A DNA stretch of 64,000 nucleotides from Pseudoduganella rivuli (GTDB lineage: Bacteria > Pseudomonadota > Gammaproteobacteria > Burkholderiales > Burkholderiaceae_D), in NCBI RefSeq assembly GCF_009674485.1, contig NZ_WKJJ01000011.1, forward strand, positions 1-64,000, read 5' to 3'. This document shows positions 25,627 through 33,523 of the stretch, one piece after another. The first letter of the stretch is position 1. Every line of letters begins with the position of its first letter. The position numbers and the translations under genes were made by a program. The notes under the pieces were generated by a model. The model worked only from the letters and a program-made list of their open reading frames with translations, searched no databases and was not told the DNA's origin.

Positions 25627-26996
25627 GGTTGTTCCTTAAGGTGGAAGCCCGCGGGGCAGGCGGCCGCCCGAGGCAAGTCGAAACTGAATGTGGTCCAGGC
25701 GCCGGCCACGCTGTCGGCCACCAGCGTGCCGCCATGCCGCCGGACCACGCCGTAGCTGATGGACAGTCCCAGCCCCAGGCCCTGTCCCACTTCGCGCGTG
25801 GTAAAGAACGGTTCGAACACGCGCCCCAGCAGTTGCGGCGCGATGCCGGGGCCGTTGTCGCGCACCGTCACGCGCAGGCGGGCCCCATCCGCCACCGCGC
25901 CGATGTACAGATGCGGTTTACGGTCCTGCAACTGGCGCATGGCCAGCGCGGCATTGCTGAACAGGTTGATCAGCACGCCAATGATATCGGCCTCGTCGCC
26001 CATGGCTATGGTATCGCCACGCAAGTCGCGCTCGACCTTTACATCCTTGATTTCATGACCGACCAGCCGGATCGCCGACTCCAGCGCGCGGGCGAACGGG
26101 AATGGTGCCATCTCGTCGCAATGTCCCTGCTTGCGGTGCGCAAACGTTTTCAGGTCGGACACGATGTACTGGACGCGCCGCATGCCTTCCTTCGCGTCGG
26201 CCAGGTATTCCGTCAGCGCCGGACTGGCTTGCGTCACCGGGTCTTCGCTGGCCAGGTCAATCGCCATCAGGCAGTAATTGACGGGATTGCACACTTCGTG
26301 CAACAGCCCCGCCGCCAGGGTGCCGGTCGCCGCCATCTTTTCCTGCTGCAGCATCTGGCCCTTGATGTCGGCCAGGTCGCGGTTGCTTTGCTTCAATTGC
26401 AGGTTCTTTTCCGCCAGTTCGCCCTTCAGCTGCAACATCATGGCGCGGGCCTGTTCGTTGTAGAAGGCGCACACGGCGCTGGCAATCACGGTAAAGATCA
26501 GCAACAGCGAGTTGACGGCGTAGGCGCCCTGCCACGCCGCGCCCGCCGGATGCGTGTAGCAAGCCAGGAAGTACATCAGGTACGTAATGCCGCCCAGGGT
26601 CAGGCACTGCCATACGGAAAACTGCAACGCGATGCCGGACGCGAACACCGCCAGGTTCAAGCCTTCGTAGTAAATCGAGACCGGGCCTTCCGTGACGTGG
26701 ATCATCCAGCTGATCATCACCTGCGGCAGCAGCAGCCACGCAAACGTGATGCGCTGGACATGGCGCTGGGCCCAGGTGGCGCGCAGCATCAGCGCCATGC
26801 ACAGCATCAGCAGTGAGACCACCGAACGCAGCGCCACGAAATGCAGCTGGTGGTCCGGGTACAGCGCGACGTCGAGCCCCACGCCCAGCATCACCAGCGC
26901 GATACAGGTATAGGCGCCGCCACGGGAAAAGCGCAGGCGGTACGCATGCAGCACCGCCGCGTAGCTGTCGCTGAACTCGTCCCTGGCGGCGATCAC
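25623..26996 (-). CDS. phcS: Membrane sensor histidine kinase (PhcS-like)
   Basis: A 457-residue histidine kinase. Six hydrophobic segments fill about residues 28-178 with very short loops, so it has almost no periplasmic domain and could sense a membrane-soluble signal. A coiled-coil linker leads to the phospho-acceptor motif LAAGLLHEVCNPVNY (His about 233), followed by the N box (NLFSNAALAM), the G1 box (DNGPGIAP) and the G2 box (GQGLGLGLSISYGVVRRHGG). Gene order, overlap with the methyltransferase gene (4 nt) and this topology fit PhcS of Ralstonia, which detects 3-hydroxy fatty acid methyl esters. The assignment rests on architecture and memory of the family, not on a search. Confidence 0.8.
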   Translation of the reverse strand: MIAARDEFSDSYAAVLHAYRLRFSRGGAYTCIALVMLGVGLDVALYPDHQLHFVALRSVVSLLMLCMALMLRATWAQRHVQRITFAWLLLPQVMISWMIHVTEGPVSIYYEGLNLAVFASGIALQFSVWQCLTLGGITYLMYFLACYTHPAGAAWQGAYAVNSLLLIFTVIASAVCAFYNEQARAMMLQLKGELAEKNLQLKQSNRDLADIKGQMLQQEKMAATGTLAAGLLHEVCNPVNYCLMAIDLASEDPVTQASPALTEYLADAKEGMRRVQYIVSDLKTFAHRKQGHCDEMAPFPFARALESAIRLVGHEIKDVKVERDLRGDTIAMGDEADIIGVLINLFSNAALAMRQLQDRKPHLYIGAVADGARLRVTVRDNGPGIAPQLLGRVFEPFFTTREVGQGLGLGLSISYGVVRRHGGTLVADSVAGAWTTFSFDLPRAAACPAGFHLKEQP

Positions 26997-28408
26997 GGCA
27001 GGACGGCTTCCGCGCAGACGTAACCACTGGCGTCAACGCCACCGGCGCCGGTGGACAGCCGCACCAGCAGCGCGTCGGACGGCAACAGTCGGCGCATGCC
27101 GGCCTCGTCGCGGTAAATCAGGTACCACTCGAGGATGTGTTCCATCGCGTGCCGCCCCGGGGTGCACGCGTGCACATTGGCGACCAGCACCCGCCCCCGC
27201 CGGCGCAGGCGCGATGCGAAATACATCAGCAGCCGGGCGCACACTTTATCGGGCAGGTAGTCGAACAGGCCGGCGCAATAGACGGCGTCGAATTCCCCGG
27301 TGCTGGCGCCCTCTTCCAGCGGCCGTTTCAACAGGCGGTGCACGGAGTCGTTGACGTATTGAATGGTCGCCGGGCGCGGCAAGGCCGCATTACAGGCATC
27401 CAGCTTTCCGCGCGTCCAGTCCAGCGTCGTATCGCTGAAATCCACCAGTTCGAATGCCAGCCAGTGCGGCTCCGGGTATTCCTGCAGGAAGCGCTGCACT
27501 TCGACGGCCGGCCCGCAGCCCAGGTTCAGCACGCGGAACGGACGACCCGCCGCGCGCGCCGCATCGGCCTGCTCCGTCAGGAACGCCACCAGCATGTCGA
27601 TGCGGCCGCGATGCGCCTGCGCCACCGGCGTGGCCAGGAAGGCGGCGTTGACGATCTGAAAATACGTGCCGGGCCCCTGGCGCGGATCGTCCAGCAACTG
27701 GTTCACCATCTGGTAGTCGCCCGCATAGCCCAGCGGTTTTGTATAGGTGCGGAACACGAATGGCGCCCGCAACACCAGCGGGTGCAGCGCATGCTGGGCA
27801 AATGCGCGGTGCGCCACGGCCTGGGTTTCCTCCACCAGCGCCGCCTCGTCGTTGATGTCGTCCAGGTAGCCGCGCAGGCGGACAATAAACGGTTCCGACA
27901 GTTCGGCAAACACGTCGGCGCGCAACCGCCCCTCGCCGTCTTTCGGCAAAGCATCGGACAAATCCGCCTGCTCCACCCAGCGCGCCACGTCGGTCAGATA
28001 GGCCCTGGTTTCGTTAATTGCAATCTGGTAAGCGCTGCGGATACGGTCCCGCTCATCCCAGTCGCGCACGAAGTCCAGCGCCGCCGTGCGCACGGCGCCA
28101 GGCGCCCATTCCACCATGCCCAGTTCGCGCCATTCATCGATGAGGCGCAGCGAGACCACGGCCGTCAGTCCCGTATTGACGAGGCTGATGACGACTGCCT
28201 TGCCGACATACGCGTTGGCGGCGCCGCGGCGCAACGTCAGTTCGGTCATGACTTCGCTGACCTGGACGATGGAATGGGGGTTATAGACTTCCATCACCAG
28301 GGTCCGGCGGCCCAGGTTCACGATGGTGCCCCGTGCCGCATCGCCTTGCGCGTTCACGAAACTGACGACGGGATCGATTTGCGTTTGCGGATACACGGCC
28401 GGACACAC
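26993..28408 (-). CDS. phcB: SAM-dependent methyltransferase, PhcB-like signal synthase
   Basis: A 471-residue cytoplasmic protein. Residues about 8-95 look like a PilZ-type small barrel (VSFVNAQGDAARGTIVNLGRRTLVMEVYNP); the middle is helical, with KPLGYAGDYQMVNQLLDDP; residues about 290-440 form a class I methyltransferase domain with SAM motif I VLNLGCGPAVEVQRFL and the acidic residue in AFELVDFSD. In Ralstonia, PhcB methylates 3-hydroxy fatty acids to make the quorum-sensing signals 3-OH PAME or 3-OH MAME. The combination of barrel plus methyltransferase and the following kinase and regulator genes support the same role. Whether the product is the same ester is inference. Confidence 0.8.
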   Translation of the reverse strand: MCPAVYPQTQIDPVVSFVNAQGDAARGTIVNLGRRTLVMEVYNPHSIVQVSEVMTELTLRRGAANAYVGKAVVISLVNTGLTAVVSLRLIDEWRELGMVEWAPGAVRTAALDFVRDWDERDRIRSAYQIAINETRAYLTDVARWVEQADLSDALPKDGEGRLRADVFAELSEPFIVRLRGYLDDINDEAALVEETQAVAHRAFAQHALHPLVLRAPFVFRTYTKPLGYAGDYQMVNQLLDDPRQGPGTYFQIVNAAFLATPVAQAHRGRIDMLVAFLTEQADAARAAGRPFRVLNLGCGPAVEVQRFLQEYPEPHWLAFELVDFSDTTLDWTRGKLDACNAALPRPATIQYVNDSVHRLLKRPLEEGASTGEFDAVYCAGLFDYLPDKVCARLLMYFASRLRRRGRVLVANVHACTPGRHAMEHILEWYLIYRDEAGMRRLLPSDALLVRLSTGAGGVDASGYVCAEAVLP

Positions 28409-28627
28409 TCCAGGTTGGCGCGGCGCACAGGCGGCCGCTGATGTTACTAATGCAACGACGGCTGAGTGTATAGACGAGTGGCGCTATATGCAACATTTCC
28501 CCACGCTATGTTTTACACATTTACGACACATGGTTGGTATGCGCAGGCGAATAATCCGTATTGTTTTTCTGAAAAGGAGACTGTAGTTAAAATGGTACAC
28601 TGATGATTCCGTCTGGAAACATCACTT

Positions 28628-30319
28628 ATGAAAATAGCCAATCTGTCCATCGGCCGACGTCTGACGGCCGCCTTCTCTCTTACCATCCTGTTGCTGGCCA
28701 CAGTGGTCGCCGTGGGCGCCACGCGACTGCAAGCGGTCAGCGCGGAAATCGACGTCACCATCAATGACCGCTACGCCAAGATCAGCCTGCTCAACGATTT
28801 GAAAGACGCGTCGAACCGCCAGGCGCGCGATGTCCGCAATGCTTTGATGCAAGACGGCGGCAACAGCGCCGAAGTGCGCGGCATTGCCGATACGGCGCGC
28901 GAGGGCGACGGCCATATCGGCAAACTGCAGGCGCTGGGCATGGCCGGCGACGCCGATACGCTGCTGCGCGCCATCATCGCAGCACGCACGGCCTATGCCA
29001 CGTCGCTGCAACCGCTGATCCAAAAATTGCAGGAAGGCGACCGCGACGGCGCCAATGCATGGATGGCGGAACAGGTCAAAACCCTGCAACAGGCACAGTT
29101 CGACGCCATCGAGCAATTGATTGCCTACCAGGTCAAACAAATGCACGAATCCGGCAGCGCGGCGCGCGCCACGGCGCGCACGGCCAGCCTGGCCATGGTC
29201 GTCATGGGCGTGCTGGGCGGCATGCTGAGCCTGGCGACGGCGTGGTACATCACGCGCGGCATCGTCGGCCCGATCGGGCACGCGGTGACTGTCGCCCGTA
29301 CCGTGGCCGACGGCGACCTGGGTTCCACCATTGAAGTGCGGTCCACCGATGAAGTGGGTGTGCTGTCGGCCGCACTGAAAGACATGAACACCAGCCTGGT
29401 GCGCATCGTGTCGGAAGTGCGGGTGGGTACGGATGCGATCCGCCGCGCGTCGTCGGAAATTGCCGCCGGTAATGCGGATTTGTCGGAGCGTACCGAGCAG
29501 CAGGCCGGTACGCTGGAAGAAACCGCGTCGGCCATGGCGCAGCTGACGGCCACCGTCCAGCAAAACACGGCCAGCGCGCACCAGGCCAACGCACTGGCGC
29601 AATCGGCGTCAAACGTCGCGGGACAAGGCGGCGCCGTGGTGTCGCAAGTGGTGGCAACCATGGCGTCGATTAACGCGTCGTCGCGCCGCATCGCCGACAT
29701 CATCGGCGTCATCGATTCGATCGCGTTCCAGACCAATATCCTGGCCCTGAACGCGGCCGTGGAAGCGGCGCGCGCCGGCGAACAGGGGCGCGGCTTTGCC
29801 GTGGTGGCCACGGAAGTGCGCAACCTGGCGGGCCGCTCGAAGGCGGCGGCCCATGAAATCAAGTCGCTGATCGACGATTCCGTCCAGCGCGTCGATACCG
29901 GCGCCCGGCTGGTCGACGAAGCCGGGCAAACCATGGAGCAGATCGTCGCCAGCGTGGCGCGCGTGGCCGACATCATTGCCGACATTGCCCGCGCCAGCGC
30001 CGAACAGTTGACGGGGATCGAGCAAGTCAACGCGGCCATTGCCGGCATGGATGACAGCACGCAGCGCAATGCCGCGCTGGTGGAACAGGCGGCCAGCGCG
30101 GCGGACGCCATGCGCGAGCAGGCGCTGGCCTTGTCCGCCACCGTCGGCGTGTTCCGGCTAGGCGCCGCGGCCTTTGCCGATGGCACGGCGGCAGCGCCCG
30201 CCATTCCGGCGCAACCGGTGCGCCGCGTCAACGTGACGAAACTGGCGGACCGCCCACGGGTGCGCCGCCTGGCGGCGCCCGGCCGGGAGCTGGACGGCGA
30301 ACGCGCCACCGGCACCTGA
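28628..30319 (+). CDS. Methyl-accepting chemotaxis protein
   Basis: A 563-residue chemoreceptor. The first membrane helix is at about residues 12-31, a four-helix-bundle-like periplasmic sensor (about 32-190) follows, with INDRYAKISLLNDLKDASNRQARDVRNAL matching the 4HB_MCP pattern, then helix two (ASLAMVVMGVLGGMLSLATAWYI), a HAMP domain and the signalling domain. The highly conserved tip is intact (FQTNILALNAAVEAARAGEQGRGFAVVA). No C-terminal NWETF-like pentapeptide is seen. It is divergent from the Phc-like operon across about 220 nt, and may share regulation with it. Confidence 0.93.
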   Translation: MKIANLSIGRRLTAAFSLTILLLATVVAVGATRLQAVSAEIDVTINDRYAKISLLNDLKDASNRQARDVRNALMQDGGNSAEVRGIADTAREGDGHIGKLQALGMAGDADTLLRAIIAARTAYATSLQPLIQKLQEGDRDGANAWMAEQVKTLQQAQFDAIEQLIAYQVKQMHESGSAARATARTASLAMVVMGVLGGMLSLATAWYITRGIVGPIGHAVTVARTVADGDLGSTIEVRSTDEVGVLSAALKDMNTSLVRIVSEVRVGTDAIRRASSEIAAGNADLSERTEQQAGTLEETASAMAQLTATVQQNTASAHQANALAQSASNVAGQGGAVVSQVVATMASINASSRRIADIIGVIDSIAFQTNILALNAAVEAARAGEQGRGFAVVATEVRNLAGRSKAAAHEIKSLIDDSVQRVDTGARLVDEAGQTMEQIVASVARVADIIADIARASAEQLTGIEQVNAAIAGMDDSTQRNAALVEQAASAADAMREQALALSATVGVFRLGAAAFADGTAAAPAIPAQPVRRVNVTKLADRPRVRRLAAPGRELDGERATGT

Positions 30320-30411
30320 TTCGCCTGACGAGCCGCCTGCGCTTGCGTACGCCAACGTACGGAAGCGTTACTTTCTGCGGCGTATGCTGGCGCCAACCAC
30401 CTGAGGCTGCC

Positions 30412-31482
30412 ATGACGACGATCCGCAAGGGCCAGGCGCCCGCGCCACTCGACCGCAACGAATTCCATGTGCAATTCCGCCGTTCGTTTACCGACCCGGC
30501 CTTTGAACGGGTACGGGATGCGCTGGAACAAGTCGAGCAAGTCGCATGGGAGGCTTATGACGAAGGCCGCAAGGCGCCCCGTACGCGGCCGGCCGGTCCC
30601 GGCTATGCCGATCCGGCGTATGCACTGTCCGACGAGTGGCGCGCCACCAGCGAGCGGCTGCACCAGGCCGAACGCGTGCAAAAGGATCCGGCTACCCCAT
30701 CGCGCGTGTTGCTGATCAATGGCGCCGCGCGCAACGACGGTACTTGCCCCGGTGAAATGGCGAAATCGTGGCGCATGGTGCAGTTGCTGCGGGAAACGCT
30801 GCAAGCGGACGGGCTGGACGTGCACGTGCTGGATCTCAGCCGGCTGACGTCGGACTACGATTTACACATCCACCCGTGCAAGGGGTGCGTCTCGACCGCC
30901 ATGCCGCTGTGCCACTGGCCGTGCAGCTGTTATCCGAACCACGCCGCGCGCCAGACCAACGACTGGATGGCGGAAATTTATGAACAATGGGTCGCCGCGC
31001 ACGGCGTCATCATCGTCACGCCCGTCTATTGGTACCAGGCGCCGTCGCCGTTGAAACTGATGATCGATCGGCTGGTGTGCGCCGATGGCGGCAACCCCGA
31101 TCCCACCACCACCCATGGCAAGAAGGCAGACCAGGCCAAGGCGCTGGAACTGGCGGGCTGGCCCTATCCCAAGCACCTGGCGGGACGGGCCTTCGGGCTG
31201 GTCGTGCATGGCGACGTGGCCGGCGTGGAAAGCTTGCGGCGCAATTTATCGGACTGGCTGAGCTGGATGGGCCTGATCCCGTCCGGCGGGCAGGCGCAGC
31301 TGGACCGCTATCTCGGCTATTACGAATCCTATGCGGAAAGCCACGACGTGCTGGACCGGGCAACGGCGTTCCAGCAGGAAGTCCGCAACGTGGGCCGCGC
31401 GGTAGCGGCGACCATCCGCCATATACGCTCAGGTCAGATGCATGAGGGAGATGAAGGCTTGACGCGGCCCCGGCCCAAGTAG
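30412..31482 (+). CDS. Flavodoxin-fold NAD(P)H-dependent oxidoreductase
   Basis: A 356-residue protein with a flavodoxin-like fold in its C-terminal two thirds: RVLLINGAARNDGTCPGEMAKS begins the FMN-binding phosphate loop, and VIIVTPVYWYQAPSPLKLMIDRL is the family's second FMN-contact motif. Between them a cysteine-rich segment (PCKGCVSTAMPLCHWPCSCYP) is unusual and may hold a metal or disulfides. The first 100 residues are an extra helical region absent from short NADPH-FMN reductases. The start at 30412 follows GAGG; an upstream GTG at 30343 is open but unsupported. The electron acceptor is unknown. Confidence 0.85.
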   Translation: MTTIRKGQAPAPLDRNEFHVQFRRSFTDPAFERVRDALEQVEQVAWEAYDEGRKAPRTRPAGPGYADPAYALSDEWRATSERLHQAERVQKDPATPSRVLLINGAARNDGTCPGEMAKSWRMVQLLRETLQADGLDVHVLDLSRLTSDYDLHIHPCKGCVSTAMPLCHWPCSCYPNHAARQTNDWMAEIYEQWVAAHGVIIVTPVYWYQAPSPLKLMIDRLVCADGGNPDPTTTHGKKADQAKALELAGWPYPKHLAGRAFGLVVHGDVAGVESLRRNLSDWLSWMGLIPSGGQAQLDRYLGYYESYAESHDVLDRATAFQQEVRNVGRAVAATIRHIRSGQMHEGDEGLTRPRPK

Positions 31483-31516
31483 CCCAGCCATTTTACTGCG
31501 CAATGGCACGCGTGAC

Positions 31517-32710
31517 CTACGGTTGGCCCGGCACCTGGATCCGTCCGATGGCGCGGCTCACGCCATCCATCGGCGAAAATCCGGCGTGAGCGGCAGCAAA
31601 GGCGCGCGCGGCGGTGGTGAAGCTTGGGTTGCCCAGGGTGGCGCGGACCAGGGCGGGCCAGTCGGGCGGCGTGACGGGAATGTTGACGGCCACGCCGGCG
31701 GCGGCCATGCGGCGCGACACCAGGTATTGTTCGACCTGCATCGGCAACAGGAGCAGCGGCACCCCGGCCAGCAGCGCTTGTGCGATGGTCGCTTCACCGC
31801 CGTGGCAGACGCACCAGTCCGCCTCCGCCAGCGCCTGCGATAAATCCACCGGCTTGCGGGCATACAGGATGCCGGGCGCCTGCACCGGCGGCGGCCGGCC
31901 GTTGGCCACTTCCGGCAGGTAGCACAGCACGCGGCAACCGGCCTGCGCGAGCGCTCCCAGCACGTGCGCATGGTCGGCATGCCCGGTCTTCAGGTAGGCG
32001 AAGACACGGGGACCGTCACCGGCCGGCCATCTCGGCGTGATGCCGCCGCCGGCGGCGAACACCGGGCCCAGCCACTCCGCGGCTTCCGCCGGCCGCCCGT
32101 AATGGTCCATTTCCGGCCATGCCGTCATCCACGGCTCGTCGCCAAGGAACAAGTCCGCCGCCCAGGCCAGCGGCGCGGCGCCGTGGTGCGCCAGCACGGT
32201 GTTGGCCACCTGCAGCACCCGCGCTTCGGCCTGCGCCAGCCGCTGCGGCGGGATGGCTTCCCAGTCGCGCAGCGGCGGCAATGGGCTGCCCGGCGGCGGC
32301 AACGTGAAGCCGATGCCCACCGACGCAAAGCGCAAGCCCATGGTGCGGGCCGCCAGCATGGCGGTCGGCGCATAGTCGCCGATCACCATGTCGACCCGCG
32401 CCAGCTTGAACAGTGCGCGCCATCCTTGCACCAGCCCCGCCAGCCCGTTCGGTTCCAGGTAACCATATTCCAGGATGACTTCCGCCAGGTTGCCGCGGTT
32501 GTCCGGCAAGCCGACCGTCTGGTGGACCCACGTGGGCGCCTGCAATTTCGGCACGGGCAAATCCGCCAGCACCGCGTGGGTATGGCCCAGGTCGCGCAAG
32601 CTCAGCGACACGTCGTGTCCAGCCGCCAGCAATCCCTGCGCCAGCAGTTTCAGCCGCCCGGCGTGGCCCAGGCCGCCGCCGAGTTCCCAGCACAGGTGGA
32701 CGTGCGCCAT
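31517..32710 (-). CDS. GT1-like glycosyltransferase (MGT/UGT type)
   Basis: A 397-residue glycosyltransferase of the GT-B fold, similar to macrolide- and sterol-type family 1 enzymes. The N-terminal acceptor domain starts MAHVHLCWELGGGLGHAGRL with the glycine-rich first loop; the C-terminal donor domain has DWCVCHGGEATIAQALLAGVPLLLLPMQVEQYLVSRRM, the His-Gly-Gly nucleotide-sugar motif. Its substrate is unknown; transfer to a lipid or secondary metabolite is typical. It follows the HAD hydrolase gene by 3 nt, so the two are co-transcribed. Confidence 0.86.
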   Translation of the reverse strand: MAHVHLCWELGGGLGHAGRLKLLAQGLLAAGHDVSLSLRDLGHTHAVLADLPVPKLQAPTWVHQTVGLPDNRGNLAEVILEYGYLEPNGLAGLVQGWRALFKLARVDMVIGDYAPTAMLAARTMGLRFASVGIGFTLPPPGSPLPPLRDWEAIPPQRLAQAEARVLQVANTVLAHHGAAPLAWAADLFLGDEPWMTAWPEMDHYGRPAEAAEWLGPVFAAGGGITPRWPAGDGPRVFAYLKTGHADHAHVLGALAQAGCRVLCYLPEVANGRPPPVQAPGILYARKPVDLSQALAEADWCVCHGGEATIAQALLAGVPLLLLPMQVEQYLVSRRMAAAGVAVNIPVTPPDWPALVRATLGNPSFTTAARAFAAAHAGFSPMDGVSRAIGRIQVPGQP

Positions 32711-32713
32711 GCG

Positions 32714-33367
32714 TCAGTGCTCCAGCGCCGTCAATTCTTCGTGCAATTCCCCCATGTGGTCGACAACTTTCCACGCGCCGGGGAAATTGTAGTGCCGCGT
32801 CAGCGGATGGCGCAGCACGATGCAGCGCAAGCCGGCCGCCATCGCCGCCTGCAAGCCGCGCGGCGAATCTTCCACCACCACACACTGCCCCGCCGCCAGC
32901 CCCAGCCGTTCCAGCCCCAGCAGATACGGTTCCGGCGCAGGCTTGCTGTCGAGATAATGTTCCGACGTCAGCGCAAAGCGGAAATGCCGCAGCAACCCGA
33001 GCTTGTCATGGATTTGCCGGAAATGGTCGCCATTCGAACTGGTCACGACCCCCATCGCCAGCCGCGACGACAAGTCCGCCAGCACCGCTTCCACGCCCGC
33101 CACCGGCCGCACGTCCGCCCCTGCCAGCAGTTGCGCATAACGCACGTTGCGCTCCGCCCGGAGTTGTTCAATTTTCTCGTTCGTTAATTGCAAAGAGGTG
33201 ACCAAATGCCAGGCCCCGCAATTGTCCGCCAGATACCAGTCAAAAAATTGCTGTTCCGACAAATCGACGCCCAGGCGCAGGAATAACTCGCGGTTGGCCT
33301 GATAAAACAGGCGTTCCGTATCGACCAGAACGCCATCGTTATCCCATAACACCCCGGCCAGCGCCAT
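32714..33367 (-). CDS. HAD-superfamily hydrolase (phosphoglucomutase-like branch)
   Basis: A 217-residue phosphatase of the HAD superfamily. Motif I is GVLWDNDGVLVDTE (nucleophile and acid/base aspartates), motif II is in VVTSSNGDHF, motif III the lysine in DSKPAPEPYL, and motif IV VVEDSPRGLQAA. A helical cap of about 65 residues follows motif I, as in beta-phosphoglucomutase and phosphoglycolate phosphatase relatives. It probably removes phosphate from a sugar or small metabolite. GGAG upstream supports the start at 33367. It is the first gene of the pair with the glycosyltransferase. Confidence 0.9.
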   Translation of the reverse strand: MALAGVLWDNDGVLVDTERLFYQANRELFLRLGVDLSEQQFFDWYLADNCGAWHLVTSLQLTNEKIEQLRAERNVRYAQLLAGADVRPVAGVEAVLADLSSRLAMGVVTSSNGDHFRQIHDKLGLLRHFRFALTSEHYLDSKPAPEPYLLGLERLGLAAGQCVVVEDSPRGLQAAMAAGLRCIVLRHPLTRHYNFPGAWKVVDHMGELHEELTALEH

Positions 33368-33523
33368 ACTCTTACTCCAAATCAATATTCGACGAGGCCA
33401 CCATTGTAGTGCATCGCATCATGCCGTAATGACCACACTGATGAATTTGCCTGCAAGAAACCTACCCTGTTGCCGCCCGGGTATGCAATACTCCACGCAA
33501 CCGAACATACTCACCATTAACGC

